Below the pieces are notes generated by a model that saw only the letters and a list, made by a program, of their open reading frames with translations, did not search any database and was not told where the DNA came from. A DNA stretch of 64,000 nucleotides from Lysobacter spongiicola DSM 21749. Its GTDB lineage: Bacteria > Pseudomonadota > Gammaproteobacteria > Xanthomonadales > Xanthomonadaceae. This document shows, piece by piece, positions 53,403 through 61,248 of the stretch (position 1 is the stretch's first letter; each line of letters opens with the position of its first letter). The stretch is from assembly GCF_900167055.1 (NCBI RefSeq), contig NZ_FUXP01000001.1, forward strand, positions 124,001 through 188,000, written 5' to 3'. The position numbers and the translations under genes were made by a program.

Positions 53403-53666
53403 ATGCGTGTGATCCGTTACCTGTTCGCGTTCGCCTGCCTTGCACTGGGCGCGATCGTCGGCGCGCTCAACCGGCAGCCGGTCTCCATCGACCTGGGCTT
53501 TGCCCACCTGCCTACCAACCTCGGCATTGCCTTGCTGGTCGCGCTCCTGATCGGCGTACTCGCCGGCGGTCTGGCCATCAGTGCCAGCCTGGTACTGCCG
53601 CTGCGCCGGCGCCTGGCGCGGGCCGAGCGACAGCAGACTGCGCCGGAAACCCGTTCGGGGAACTGA
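53403..53666 (+). CDS. lapA: Lipopolysaccharide assembly protein A domain protein
   Basis: An 87-aa inner-membrane protein with two hydrophobic helices (about 4-22 and 39-62: LGIALLVALLIGVLAGGLAI) joined by a short periplasmic turn with QPVSIDLGFAHLP, then a basic cytoplasmic tail. It is co-encoded with lapB, with the lapB start 3 bp after its stop. LapA partners LapB in balancing LPS against phospholipid synthesis. Confidence 0.88.
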   Translation: MRVIRYLFAFACLALGAIVGALNRQPVSIDLGFAHLPTNLGIALLVALLIGVLAGGLAISASLVLPLRRRLARAERQQTAPETRSGN

Positions 53667-53669
53667 ACC

Positions 53670-54848
53670 GTGGCATTCATAAGCGAGTGGTTCTGGTTCT
53701 TCCTCCTGTTGCCGATCGCGGCCGTCAGCGGCTGGGTCGTGGGGCGCCGGGGCGGTGAACGCCACAGCACCACCCAGGTCAGCCGGCTGTCGACCACGTA
53801 TTTCCGCGGCCTCAACTACCTGCTCAACGAGCAGCCGGACAAGGCCATCGAGCTGTTCCTGCACATCGCGGAACTGGACAAGGACACCTTCGAGACCCAG
53901 GTCGCGCTCGGGCACCTGTTCCGCCGCCGTGGCGAGGTCGACCGTGCCATCCGGCTCCACCAGGCCCTGGTCCAACGCCCCGGCCTGAGCGACCAGCAGA
54001 AGGTGCAGGCCCTGCTTGCGCTCGGCGAGGACTACATGCGGTCGGGCCTGCTGGACCGGGCCGAGACCGTGTTCAGCGACCTGGTCAACCTGGACATGCG
54101 CGCGCCCTTGGCGCTGCGCCACCTCATCAACATCTACCAGGCCGAGCGTGACTGGGACAAGGCGATCGAGAACGCCCAGCGCTACGAGGCGGCGACCGGC
54201 GAACCCATGGGGAAGCTGATCGCCCAGTTCGAGTGCGAACTGGCCGACCGACACCGCGCCGCCGGCGATGCCGCCGCTGCCCGGGCAGCGGTTGCGCGCG
54301 CCTACCAGGCCGACGCGAACTCGGTCCGTGCAGGGATGCTGGAAGGACGGATCGAAGTCGAGGCTGGCAACGATGCCGGCGCGATCCGTGCGTTCGAGCG
54401 CGTGGCCCGCCACGATCCCGACTACCTGCCCGAGGTCATGCCCGCGCTGCTCTCCAGCTATGAGCGGGTTGGCGATGGCCCCGGTGCACGGGCATTCCTG
54501 TCGGAGATGTGCGAACACTATCGCGGCATCGCGCCCGTGCTGGCCTTGACCCGGATGGTCGAGCAGACCGAAGGCGTCGCGTCTGCCCGCGCCTACCTGG
54601 CCAAGGAACTCAAGGATCGTCCATCCGTGCGCGGCGAGGCGGCATTGATCGACCTCACGCTGGCGGAGGGTGCCGACCCGGCGGCGACGCTGGACGACCT
54701 CAAGCACATCACCGACCAGCTGCTGGTGCGTAATCCCAGTTACAGGTGCGGCCGCTGCGGTTTCGGCGCCCGGAGCCATCATTGGCAGTGCCCGAGCTGC
54801 AAGGAGTGGGGCACCATCAAGCCACTCCTGAACTACGCCGTCGTCTGA
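53670..54848 (+). CDS. lapB: Lipopolysaccharide assembly protein LapB
   Basis: LapB (YciM) is an inner-membrane anchored adaptor that directs LpxC to FtsH degradation and couples LPS synthesis to transport. The 392-aa protein has an N-terminal helix (about 5-22), a series of TPR repeats (about 45-340: RGLNYLLNEQPDKAIELFLH and on) and a rubredoxin-type metal site with Cys360, Cys363, Cys374 and Cys377 at the C-terminus. All key features are present. The start is GTG 53670. Confidence 0.95.
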   Translation: MAFISEWFWFFLLLPIAAVSGWVVGRRGGERHSTTQVSRLSTTYFRGLNYLLNEQPDKAIELFLHIAELDKDTFETQVALGHLFRRRGEVDRAIRLHQALVQRPGLSDQQKVQALLALGEDYMRSGLLDRAETVFSDLVNLDMRAPLALRHLINIYQAERDWDKAIENAQRYEAATGEPMGKLIAQFECELADRHRAAGDAAAARAAVARAYQADANSVRAGMLEGRIEVEAGNDAGAIRAFERVARHDPDYLPEVMPALLSSYERVGDGPGARAFLSEMCEHYRGIAPVLALTRMVEQTEGVASARAYLAKELKDRPSVRGEAALIDLTLAEGADPAATLDDLKHITDQLLVRNPSYRCGRCGFGARSHHWQCPSCKEWGTIKPLLNYAVV

Positions 54849-54852
54849 TCGC

Positions 54853-55833
54853 GTGCTGGTCTGGCTCATCCTGCATGCAGCGATCGGCGTCGTCGGTACG
54901 TGGCTGGCCCGGCGGTATGCATTGCAGCGGGACCTGCTCGATCACCCCGGTGAGCGGCGAAGCCATGTCGTGGCGACGCCCCGGGGAGGCGGCATGGCGA
55001 TCGTGGCTGCAATGCTGGTGGCGACCCTCTCGCTCGCCTGGAAGGATCCCTCGCAGCGGCAGTTGCTGCTCGCGCTTTCTGCATCCATCGGCCTTGTTGC
55101 CGGTGTCGGGCTGTTGGATGACCATCGGCCGCTTTCTCCGTGGTCTCGCCTGGCGGTACATGTCGTCGCCAGTGGCATCTTTGCCGCCACTGCATTCGTC
55201 GTGTTCTCCGACCCGTGGGTTGGCCTGATCGCCCTCGTTTCGACGTTGGTGCTGACCAACGTGTGGAACTTCATGGATGGCATCAATGGAATTGCTTCGA
55301 GCCAGGCGTTGCTGCTCTCGGTGGCGCTCGGACTCGCCCTCGGGGGCACCTGGGGGATGGTGGCGGTTGCGCTTGCGGCTGCGTCGGCCGGTTTCCTGCC
55401 TTACAATTTCCCGCGCGCCCGGATCTTCCTCGGCGACGGCGGCAGTGGCGCGATCGGTTTTGCAATCGCCGCGCTTGCCACCACGGCCGTGGGCGTTGGC
55501 GGCTTGAAGTCCGGTTGGTTGCTGCTCCCGCTGTCGGCATTCCTGGTGGATGCGGGGTTGACGCTGATTCGACGCGTGGTTCGTGGCGAGCGTTGGTGGA
55601 CCCCGCACGTCCAGCACGCGTACCAGGCCTGGGCGCGTCGTGGAGGCCACGCGGTCGTCACGTTGGCATATGCAGCATGGACCGCTGCCGGGATGCTGGC
55701 GATGTTCGCCGCTGCCGGCCTGCCGGAATCATGGCTGCTACCGGCCTGTGTGCTCTGGTATGCATCCGCCGTTCTGGCGTGGTGGTGGCTGCAACGCGCC
55801 GACCATCGTGCCGTGCGCCATTTACAGGGATAG
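54853..55833 (+). CDS. Polyprenyl-phosphate glycosyl-1-phosphate transferase (WbpL/WecA type)
   Basis: A 326-aa integral membrane enzyme of the MraY/WecA/WbpL family, which starts O-antigen synthesis by moving a sugar-1-phosphate onto undecaprenyl phosphate. It shows the catalytic motifs in order: LLDDHRPLSP, NVWNFMDGINGIA, FPRARIFLGDGGSG and HVQHAYQ, among about ten helices. The precise sugar (GlcNAc, FucNAc or QuiNAc) cannot be told from sequence, but the adjacent wbpM-like gene points to a 4,6-dehydratase-derived sugar. GTG 54853 lies 4 bp after lapB. Confidence 0.88.
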   Translation: MLVWLILHAAIGVVGTWLARRYALQRDLLDHPGERRSHVVATPRGGGMAIVAAMLVATLSLAWKDPSQRQLLLALSASIGLVAGVGLLDDHRPLSPWSRLAVHVVASGIFAATAFVVFSDPWVGLIALVSTLVLTNVWNFMDGINGIASSQALLLSVALGLALGGTWGMVAVALAAASAGFLPYNFPRARIFLGDGGSGAIGFAIAALATTAVGVGGLKSGWLLLPLSAFLVDAGLTLIRRVVRGERWWTPHVQHAYQAWARRGGHAVVTLAYAAWTAAGMLAMFAAAGLPESWLLPACVLWYASAVLAWWWLQRADHRAVRHLQG

Positions 55834-55836
55834 AAG

Positions 55837-57750
55837 ATGAAGCAGTGGCGGGATCGGTGGTCCGGAGGCATACCGCGGGTCGCGGTGGTGCTGCACGACC
55901 TGGCGATGGTGTGGCTGGTTTGGCAGGGCCTGCACCGTCTGCGTTTCGGCGTGATGCAGAGCCCTCCGGAAATGCCGTGGTGGTCGACCGAGATCGCCCT
56001 GGTATTGCTCGCGCAGGGGCTGGTGTTCTGGCAGGTCGGCCTCTACCGGGGACTGTGGCGGTTCGCGAGCGTCCCGGACCTCTGGAACATTTTCAAGGCG
56101 TGTGCGCTCGGCCTGTTCGCGGTGGTGCTGGGCCTGTTCCTGTACAACAGGCTCGATCTCGTCTCGCGCACCGTCCTGGTGCTGTACCCGCTCGTCCTGA
56201 TGGGCGTCCTTGGAGCCCCCCGGCTCCTGTACCGGGCCTGGAAGGACAGCCGGATGGAGCGGGGCGGCGGCACCTCCGTTCGGATCCTGATCCTCGGCGC
56301 AGGACACGCCGGCGAGGCCCTCGTCCGCGACCTGCGGCGGTTCGGCACCTATCAGCCGGTGGGCTTCCTTGACGATGCCTCGCGGTTGCGGGGCAGCAAG
56401 GTGCAGGGCGTGCCTGTCCTGGGAAGGGTGGAGGATGTCGCCGAGATCGCCCGGGAGACTGCCGCACGGTTGCTGGTGATCGCCATGCCCTCCGCGAATG
56501 CGGATGCCATGCGCCGTGTTGTGGCGTCATGCGAACGCTCGGGCATTCCGTTCCGCATGGTGCCGCGCCTGAGCGATGTCCTTGAAGGACGTTCGCTGCC
56601 GGGCGAGCTGAAGGAAGTCGCGATCGAGGACCTGCTCGGCAGGCAGCCGGTCCTGCCCGACTGGAAGGCGATCCGATCGTGGCTGGGCGCCCGGTCGGTA
56701 CTGGTGACGGGCGCCGGCGGCTCCATCGGGTCCGAGCTGTGCCGGCAGTGCGCGCGCCACGGTGCCCGCCGCATCGCGCTGGTGGAGATCGATGAGCTGG
56801 CGCTGGTGACCACCGAGGCGAGCCTTAAGCGCGACTTCCCCGATCTCGAGTTCATTCCGGTACTGGGCGACTGCGGCGACACCGCGGTAATCGAGTACGC
56901 CATCGGCGCCGCGCAACCCGAAGCCGTGTTCCACGCCGCTGCGTACAAGCAGGTACCGCTGCTGGAAACCCAGCTGCGCGAGGCGATCCGGAACAACGTG
57001 CTGGCGACCGAGACGGTTGCACGTGCCTGCCACCAGTCGGGAATTGGCACGTTCGTGCTCATTTCCACCGACAAGGCGGTCGATCCGGGCAACGTGCTCG
57101 GCGCCACCAAGCGCCTTGCGGAAATGCTCTGCCAGTCCCTGGCGGACCAGCGCGGCACCCGGTTCGTGACGGTGAGGTTCGGCAACGTGCTGGATTCAGC
57201 CGGCAGCGTGGTGCCGCTGTTCCGGAAACAGATCCGCGCCGGCGGACCGGTGACGGTGACAGACCCCGAGGTGACCCGCTTCTTCATGACGATCCCGGAA
57301 GCGTGCCAGTTGATCCTCCAGGCTTCCGCCATCGGGTCCCACGAGGCCGTCTATACCCTCGACATGGGCGAAGCGGTGCCCATCCGCCTGCTGGCCGAAC
57401 AGATGATCCGCCTCGCCGGCAAGCAGCCGGGGCGTGATATTTCGATCGCCTATACCGGGCTCCGGCCCGGCGAGAAGTTGCACGAAACCCTGTTCCATGC
57501 CGACGAGCGCTACCGCGCCACCGCCCATCCGAAGATCCTGCAGGCGGAGCCGCGCGCGGTCGATGCGGAGCAGATCCACGCCTCCTTGCGGAAGCTGCGC
57601 GAGGCTTCACAACGATACGACCGCGAAGCGCTGGCCCAGTTGCTGCGCCAGGCGGTCCCGGAGTTCCAGCCTGTCGGGCAGCATGCTCCGATCAAGGAGG
57701 ATTCCCCCACCGTCGTGGCTTTCCCGTCACGCACCGCCAGGAAGCTTTGA
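55837..57750 (+). CDS. UDP-N-acetylglucosamine 4,6-dehydratase (WbpM/CapD type)
   Basis: A 637-aa protein: four N-terminal membrane helices (about 15-130), a first nucleotide-binding Rossmann domain (about 145-265, ILGAGHAGEALVRDL) and the catalytic SDR domain (about 285-570). The latter has VTGAGGSIGSELCRQ, AAYKQVPL and STDKAVDPGNVLGATKR, with the altered catalytic Ser/Met-type triad of WbpM. YTGLRPGEKLHETLF is the usual C-terminal motif. It makes UDP-4-keto-6-deoxy-GlcNAc for N-acetylated 6-deoxy sugars in O-antigen. It is in the operon after the WbpL-like gene; galU begins at its stop codon. Confidence 0.92.
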   Translation: MKQWRDRWSGGIPRVAVVLHDLAMVWLVWQGLHRLRFGVMQSPPEMPWWSTEIALVLLAQGLVFWQVGLYRGLWRFASVPDLWNIFKACALGLFAVVLGLFLYNRLDLVSRTVLVLYPLVLMGVLGAPRLLYRAWKDSRMERGGGTSVRILILGAGHAGEALVRDLRRFGTYQPVGFLDDASRLRGSKVQGVPVLGRVEDVAEIARETAARLLVIAMPSANADAMRRVVASCERSGIPFRMVPRLSDVLEGRSLPGELKEVAIEDLLGRQPVLPDWKAIRSWLGARSVLVTGAGGSIGSELCRQCARHGARRIALVEIDELALVTTEASLKRDFPDLEFIPVLGDCGDTAVIEYAIGAAQPEAVFHAAAYKQVPLLETQLREAIRNNVLATETVARACHQSGIGTFVLISTDKAVDPGNVLGATKRLAEMLCQSLADQRGTRFVTVRFGNVLDSAGSVVPLFRKQIRAGGPVTVTDPEVTRFFMTIPEACQLILQASAIGSHEAVYTLDMGEAVPIRLLAEQMIRLAGKQPGRDISIAYTGLRPGEKLHETLFHADERYRATAHPKILQAEPRAVDAEQIHASLRKLREASQRYDREALAQLLRQAVPEFQPVGQHAPIKEDSPTVVAFPSRTARKL

Positions 57751-58649
57751 TGCCAGCAAGAATCCGTACCGCCGTATTTCCCGTCGCCGGCCTCGGCACC
57801 CGGTTCCTCCCCGCCACCAAGACCGTCCCCAAGGAGATGCTGCCGATCATCGACCGGCCGCTGATCCAGTACGCGGTGGACGAGGCAATCGAGGCCGGAT
57901 GCGAAACCCTCGTGTTCGTGACCAATCGCTACAAGCACGCGGTCGCCGACTACTTCGACAAGGCCTACGAGCTCGAACAGAAGCTGGAGAGTGCCGGCAA
58001 GCTGGAGCAGCTCGAACTGATCCGCAATGTCCTGCCGAAGGGCGTGCGGGCGGTGTTCGTGACCCAGACGGAGGCTCTGGGTCTTGGCCACGCCGTCCTG
58101 TGTGCCAAACCAGTGATCGGAAATGAACCTTTTGCCGTGATGCTGCCAGACGACCTGATCTGGAACCGCGGACCGGGCGCGCTCAAGCAGATGGCGGACG
58201 CGGCGGAAGCCAGCGGTGCGAGCATGATCGCCGTGCAGGACGTGCCACGCGAGAAGACGGCGAGCTACGGCATCGTCGCGACCGAGGATTTCGCCAATCG
58301 CCAGGGCAGGATCAGCGCGATCGTCGAGAAGCCACAACCGGCCGATGCGCCCACCACGCTCGCAGTGGTCGGGCGCTACGTGCTCAGCCCCCGCATCTTC
58401 GATTTCCTGGAGCGTACTGATCCGGGGGCGGGCGGGGAGATCCAGCTCACCGATGCCATCGCATCGCTGCTGGCGGAAGAGCCGGTGAATGCGTTCCGCT
58501 TCCAGGGCACCCGGTTCGACTGCGGTACCCACCTGGGCCTGATCGAAGCGACGATCCGCTACGCACTCGATCACGAAAAGCTGAGTGAAGCCGCCCAGGG
58601 GTTGATGCAGGACGCCCTGAAGGAGATGGGCGTGACCGAGCTCGAGTAG
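57750..58649 (+). CDS. galU: UTP-glucose-1-phosphate uridylyltransferase
   Basis: GalU makes UDP-glucose for LPS core, O-antigen, glycolipid and exopolysaccharide. The 299-aa protein shows AVFPVAGLGTRFLPATKTVP, KEMLPIIDRPLIQYAVDEAI, PDDLIWN and GGEIQLTDAIASLL. ATG 57750 shares its first base with the last base of the wbpM-type stop (TGATG), so translation is coupled. No ugd gene follows, unlike in some relatives. Confidence 0.96.
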   Translation: MPARIRTAVFPVAGLGTRFLPATKTVPKEMLPIIDRPLIQYAVDEAIEAGCETLVFVTNRYKHAVADYFDKAYELEQKLESAGKLEQLELIRNVLPKGVRAVFVTQTEALGLGHAVLCAKPVIGNEPFAVMLPDDLIWNRGPGALKQMADAAEASGASMIAVQDVPREKTASYGIVATEDFANRQGRISAIVEKPQPADAPTTLAVVGRYVLSPRIFDFLERTDPGAGGEIQLTDAIASLLAEEPVNAFRFQGTRFDCGTHLGLIEATIRYALDHEKLSEAAQGLMQDALKEMGVTELE

Positions 58650-58695
58650 GCGCGCTCCGGTTGACAGCGCCGGTCGGCCACGGCTGACTGGCGTG

Positions 58696-59991
58696 ATGGC
58701 TGATACCTACTACGACGCCACGCACCGACCCGATGCGCCTGCGCGCCCATCGCTCTCAGGGCGGCACGACGTGGACGTCTGCATCGTTGGCGGCGGTTTC
58801 GCCGGGCTGAACACGGCGATCGGGCTGGTCGAGCGTGGCGCTGTCAGCGTCGCGCTGCTCGAGGCACGCCGAATCGGCCACGGGGCTTCCGGCAGGAACG
58901 GCGGTTTCGTCTTCGGCGGTTTTTCGCTGGACGAGGCGATGCTCCTGAGGGAGCTCGGGCCGCATCGTGCCCGGGCCCTGTATCGCGGCACCCTCGACGC
59001 CGTCTCGCTCATCCGGCATCGCAGCCAGGCGATGGCGATTGATTGCGAGCTCGTAGACGCCGGCGTGGTGTGGGCCAATTGGTTCCGCGACAGCCGGATA
59101 TTGCGGGATCGGCAGGCGCTGCTGTCGGAGCACTTCGGTGTCCGGTGGGAATGGCTGTCACGCACCGAGCTGCGCGACCGGATCAATACCGAACGCTACA
59201 GCGAGGGACTGTTCGAGCGCGACGCGTTCCACTTCCATCCGTTGAAGTACGCCCGCGGCATCGCCGCCGTTGCGGAAATGGCGGGCGTTTCGATCCACGA
59301 GAACACGCCGGCCGTCGGGCTGGAGCCCGATGGAGCAGGGTGGAGGATACGGACCCCGTCCGGCGAGGTGCGTGCCAGGCATGTCGTGCTTGCCTGTGGG
59401 GGCTATCTCGCCGGACTGAGGAAGCAGGTCGACGCCGCCGTACTCCCGATCGCGACCTACGCCATGGCCACCGAGCCACTGGGTGCCCGGATGGCGGCGG
59501 TGCTCGGCTCGCGTGCTGCCGTCTACGACACCCGTTTCGCATTCGACTACTACCGGCCGATGGTCGATTCGCGACTGCTCTGGGGTGGGCGCATTTCGGT
59601 GCGGGATCGATCGCCCGAGGCCGTCAAGCGCCTGCTGTACCGCGACATGCTGAAGGTTTTTCCGCAACTGGAAGGCGTGCGTATCGAACATGCCTGGTCC
59701 GGCCTGATGAGCTACGCCCGCCACCAGATGCCCCAGGTCGGGATGATCGAGCCGGGATTGTGGCTGGCCCAGGCTTTCGGCGGCCATGGGGTGGCGCCGA
59801 CCACCTTTGCCGGCGAGCTTGTGGCCGCCGGAATCGCCGAGGGCGACGAACGTTGGCGGGAGCTCTCGGGATTCGGTCTGCAGTCGGCGTTCAAGCCGGT
59901 GGGATACATCGGTGCCCAACTGGCCTACTGGTGGGCACAGGCGAAGGACGGACTGAAAGCGGTCGCCGAAGAAAAAAGAACGGCCCATTGA
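58696..59991 (+). CDS. FAD-dependent oxidoreductase (DAO family, PuuB-like)
   Basis: A 431-aa D-amino-acid-oxidase-family flavoprotein. The FAD-binding VDVCIVGGGFAGLNTAIGLV (about 27-46) has GxGxxG, and GHGASGRNGGFVFGG and YDTRFAFDYYRPMVDSRLLW match the gamma-glutamylputrescine oxidase (PuuB/OrdL) group. LMSYARHQMPQVG and AFGGHGVAPTTFAGEL are the usual C-terminal FAD loops. It would oxidise an amine with O2. Because aguA/aguB elsewhere in the window make putrescine, a polyamine role is possible but unproven. ATG 58696 is preferred to GTG 58693. The stop codon lies in the loop of the following terminator. Confidence 0.85.
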   Translation: MADTYYDATHRPDAPARPSLSGRHDVDVCIVGGGFAGLNTAIGLVERGAVSVALLEARRIGHGASGRNGGFVFGGFSLDEAMLLRELGPHRARALYRGTLDAVSLIRHRSQAMAIDCELVDAGVVWANWFRDSRILRDRQALLSEHFGVRWEWLSRTELRDRINTERYSEGLFERDAFHFHPLKYARGIAAVAEMAGVSIHENTPAVGLEPDGAGWRIRTPSGEVRARHVVLACGGYLAGLRKQVDAAVLPIATYAMATEPLGARMAAVLGSRAAVYDTRFAFDYYRPMVDSRLLWGGRISVRDRSPEAVKRLLYRDMLKVFPQLEGVRIEHAWSGLMSYARHQMPQVGMIEPGLWLAQAFGGHGVAPTTFAGELVAAGIAEGDERWRELSGFGLQSAFKPVGYIGAQLAYWWAQAKDGLKAVAEEKRTAH

Positions 59992-60000
59992 GGGCCGTTC
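59972..60000 (-). terminator. Terminator of fadBA, overlapping the FAD oxidoreductase stop
   Basis: GAACGGCCC (59978-59986), loop ATTGA (59987-59991, containing the oxidoreductase stop), GGGCCGTTC (59992-60000). On the minus strand it is followed by TTTTTT (59977-59972), so it terminates the fadBA operon. Confidence 0.85.
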
Positions 60001-60025
60001 CAGGGGTTGCTACGAGGCAGGTCGC

Positions 60026-61228
60026 CTAGAGCGACTCGAACACGCCCGCCGCGCCCATGCCGGTGCCGATGCACATGGTCACCATGCCGTACTTCTGCTT
60101 GCGGCGACGCAGGCCGTGCAGCGCGGTGGCCAGGCGGATGGCGCCGGTGGCGCCCAGCGGGTGACCCAACGCGATGGCACCACCCAGGGGATTGACCTTT
60201 GAAGGATCCAGTCCCGAGTCGCGGATCACGGCCAACGCCTGCGCCGCGAATGCTTCGTTGAGCTCGATCCAGTCCAACTGGTCCTTCGTGAGCCCGGCCT
60301 GCTTCAACGCCTTCGGAATCGCCTCGATCGGACCGATGCCCATGACCTCCGGGCGTACGCCGGCCACCGAGAAGCTGACGAAGCGGGCAAGCGGTGTCAG
60401 ACCGTAGTCCTTGATCGCCTGCTCGCTGGCCAGCAGCACCGCACCGGCACCGTCGGACATCTGCGAAGAGTTGCCTGCGGTGACGCTGCCCCCGAACTGT
60501 CCATTGCGGAACACCGGGCGCAGCTTCGAAAGGCCTTCGATGGTCGAACCGGGACGGGGGCCTTCATCGGTGTCGACCATGGTCTTGTGGACGCGGATCG
60601 TGTTGCTGCCCAGGTCCGGCTGATGGGAGACCACCTCCAGCGGACTGATCTCGTCCTTGAACTCGCCGGTTTCGATGGCCTTGAGCGCCTTGAGGTGGGA
60701 TTCCAGCGCGAACTGGTCCTGGTCCTCCCGGCTGACCTTCCATTCTTCGGCGACCTTTTCGGCGGTAATGCCCATGCCGTAGGCGATTGCCACATTGTCG
60801 TCCTTGAAGACGGAAGGCGAGAGGGCGATCTTGTTGCCCATCATCGGCACCATCGTCATCGATTCGGTACCGCCCGCCAGCATCAGGTCGGCCTGCCCGA
60901 GGCGGATCTGGTCCGCCGCCAGGGCTACCGCCTGCACACCGGATGAGCAGAAGCGGTTGATGGTCTGCGCGGCAATGGTGTCCGGCAGGCCGGCCAGCAG
61001 CACGCCAATGCGGGCCACGTTCATGCCCTGCTCGGCTTCGGGCATCGCACAGCCGATGATCGCGTCCTCGATGCGGTTGACGTCGATGCCCGGTGCCTGG
61101 GCGATCACCGACCTGAGTACGTGCGCCAGCATGTCGTCGGGGCGGGTGTTGCGGAATGCGCCGCGCGCCTTGGCCACCGGGGTGCGGGTGGCGGCGACGA
61201 TGTAGGCGTCCTGGATCTGTCTGGTCAT
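60026..61228 (-). CDS. fadA: Acetyl-CoA C-acyltransferase (3-ketoacyl-CoA thiolase)
   Basis: The last step of fatty-acid beta-oxidation: thiolytic cleavage of 3-ketoacyl-CoA. The 400-aa protein has the nucleophile Cys94 (INRFCSSGVQAVALAA), the NEAFAAQ motif, GGAIALGHPLGATGA with the catalytic His, and MCIGTGMGAA with the acid/base Cys. It follows fadB by 20 bp. Together they form a trifunctional beta-oxidation unit. ATG 61228 is the first start of the conserved region. Confidence 0.95.
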   Translation of the reverse strand: MTRQIQDAYIVAATRTPVAKARGAFRNTRPDDMLAHVLRSVIAQAPGIDVNRIEDAIIGCAMPEAEQGMNVARIGVLLAGLPDTIAAQTINRFCSSGVQAVALAADQIRLGQADLMLAGGTESMTMVPMMGNKIALSPSVFKDDNVAIAYGMGITAEKVAEEWKVSREDQDQFALESHLKALKAIETGEFKDEISPLEVVSHQPDLGSNTIRVHKTMVDTDEGPRPGSTIEGLSKLRPVFRNGQFGGSVTAGNSSQMSDGAGAVLLASEQAIKDYGLTPLARFVSFSVAGVRPEVMGIGPIEAIPKALKQAGLTKDQLDWIELNEAFAAQALAVIRDSGLDPSKVNPLGGAIALGHPLGATGAIRLATALHGLRRRKQKYGMVTMCIGTGMGAAGVFESL

Positions 61229-61248
61229 GTCTTTGTCCTCGTCGTCGC

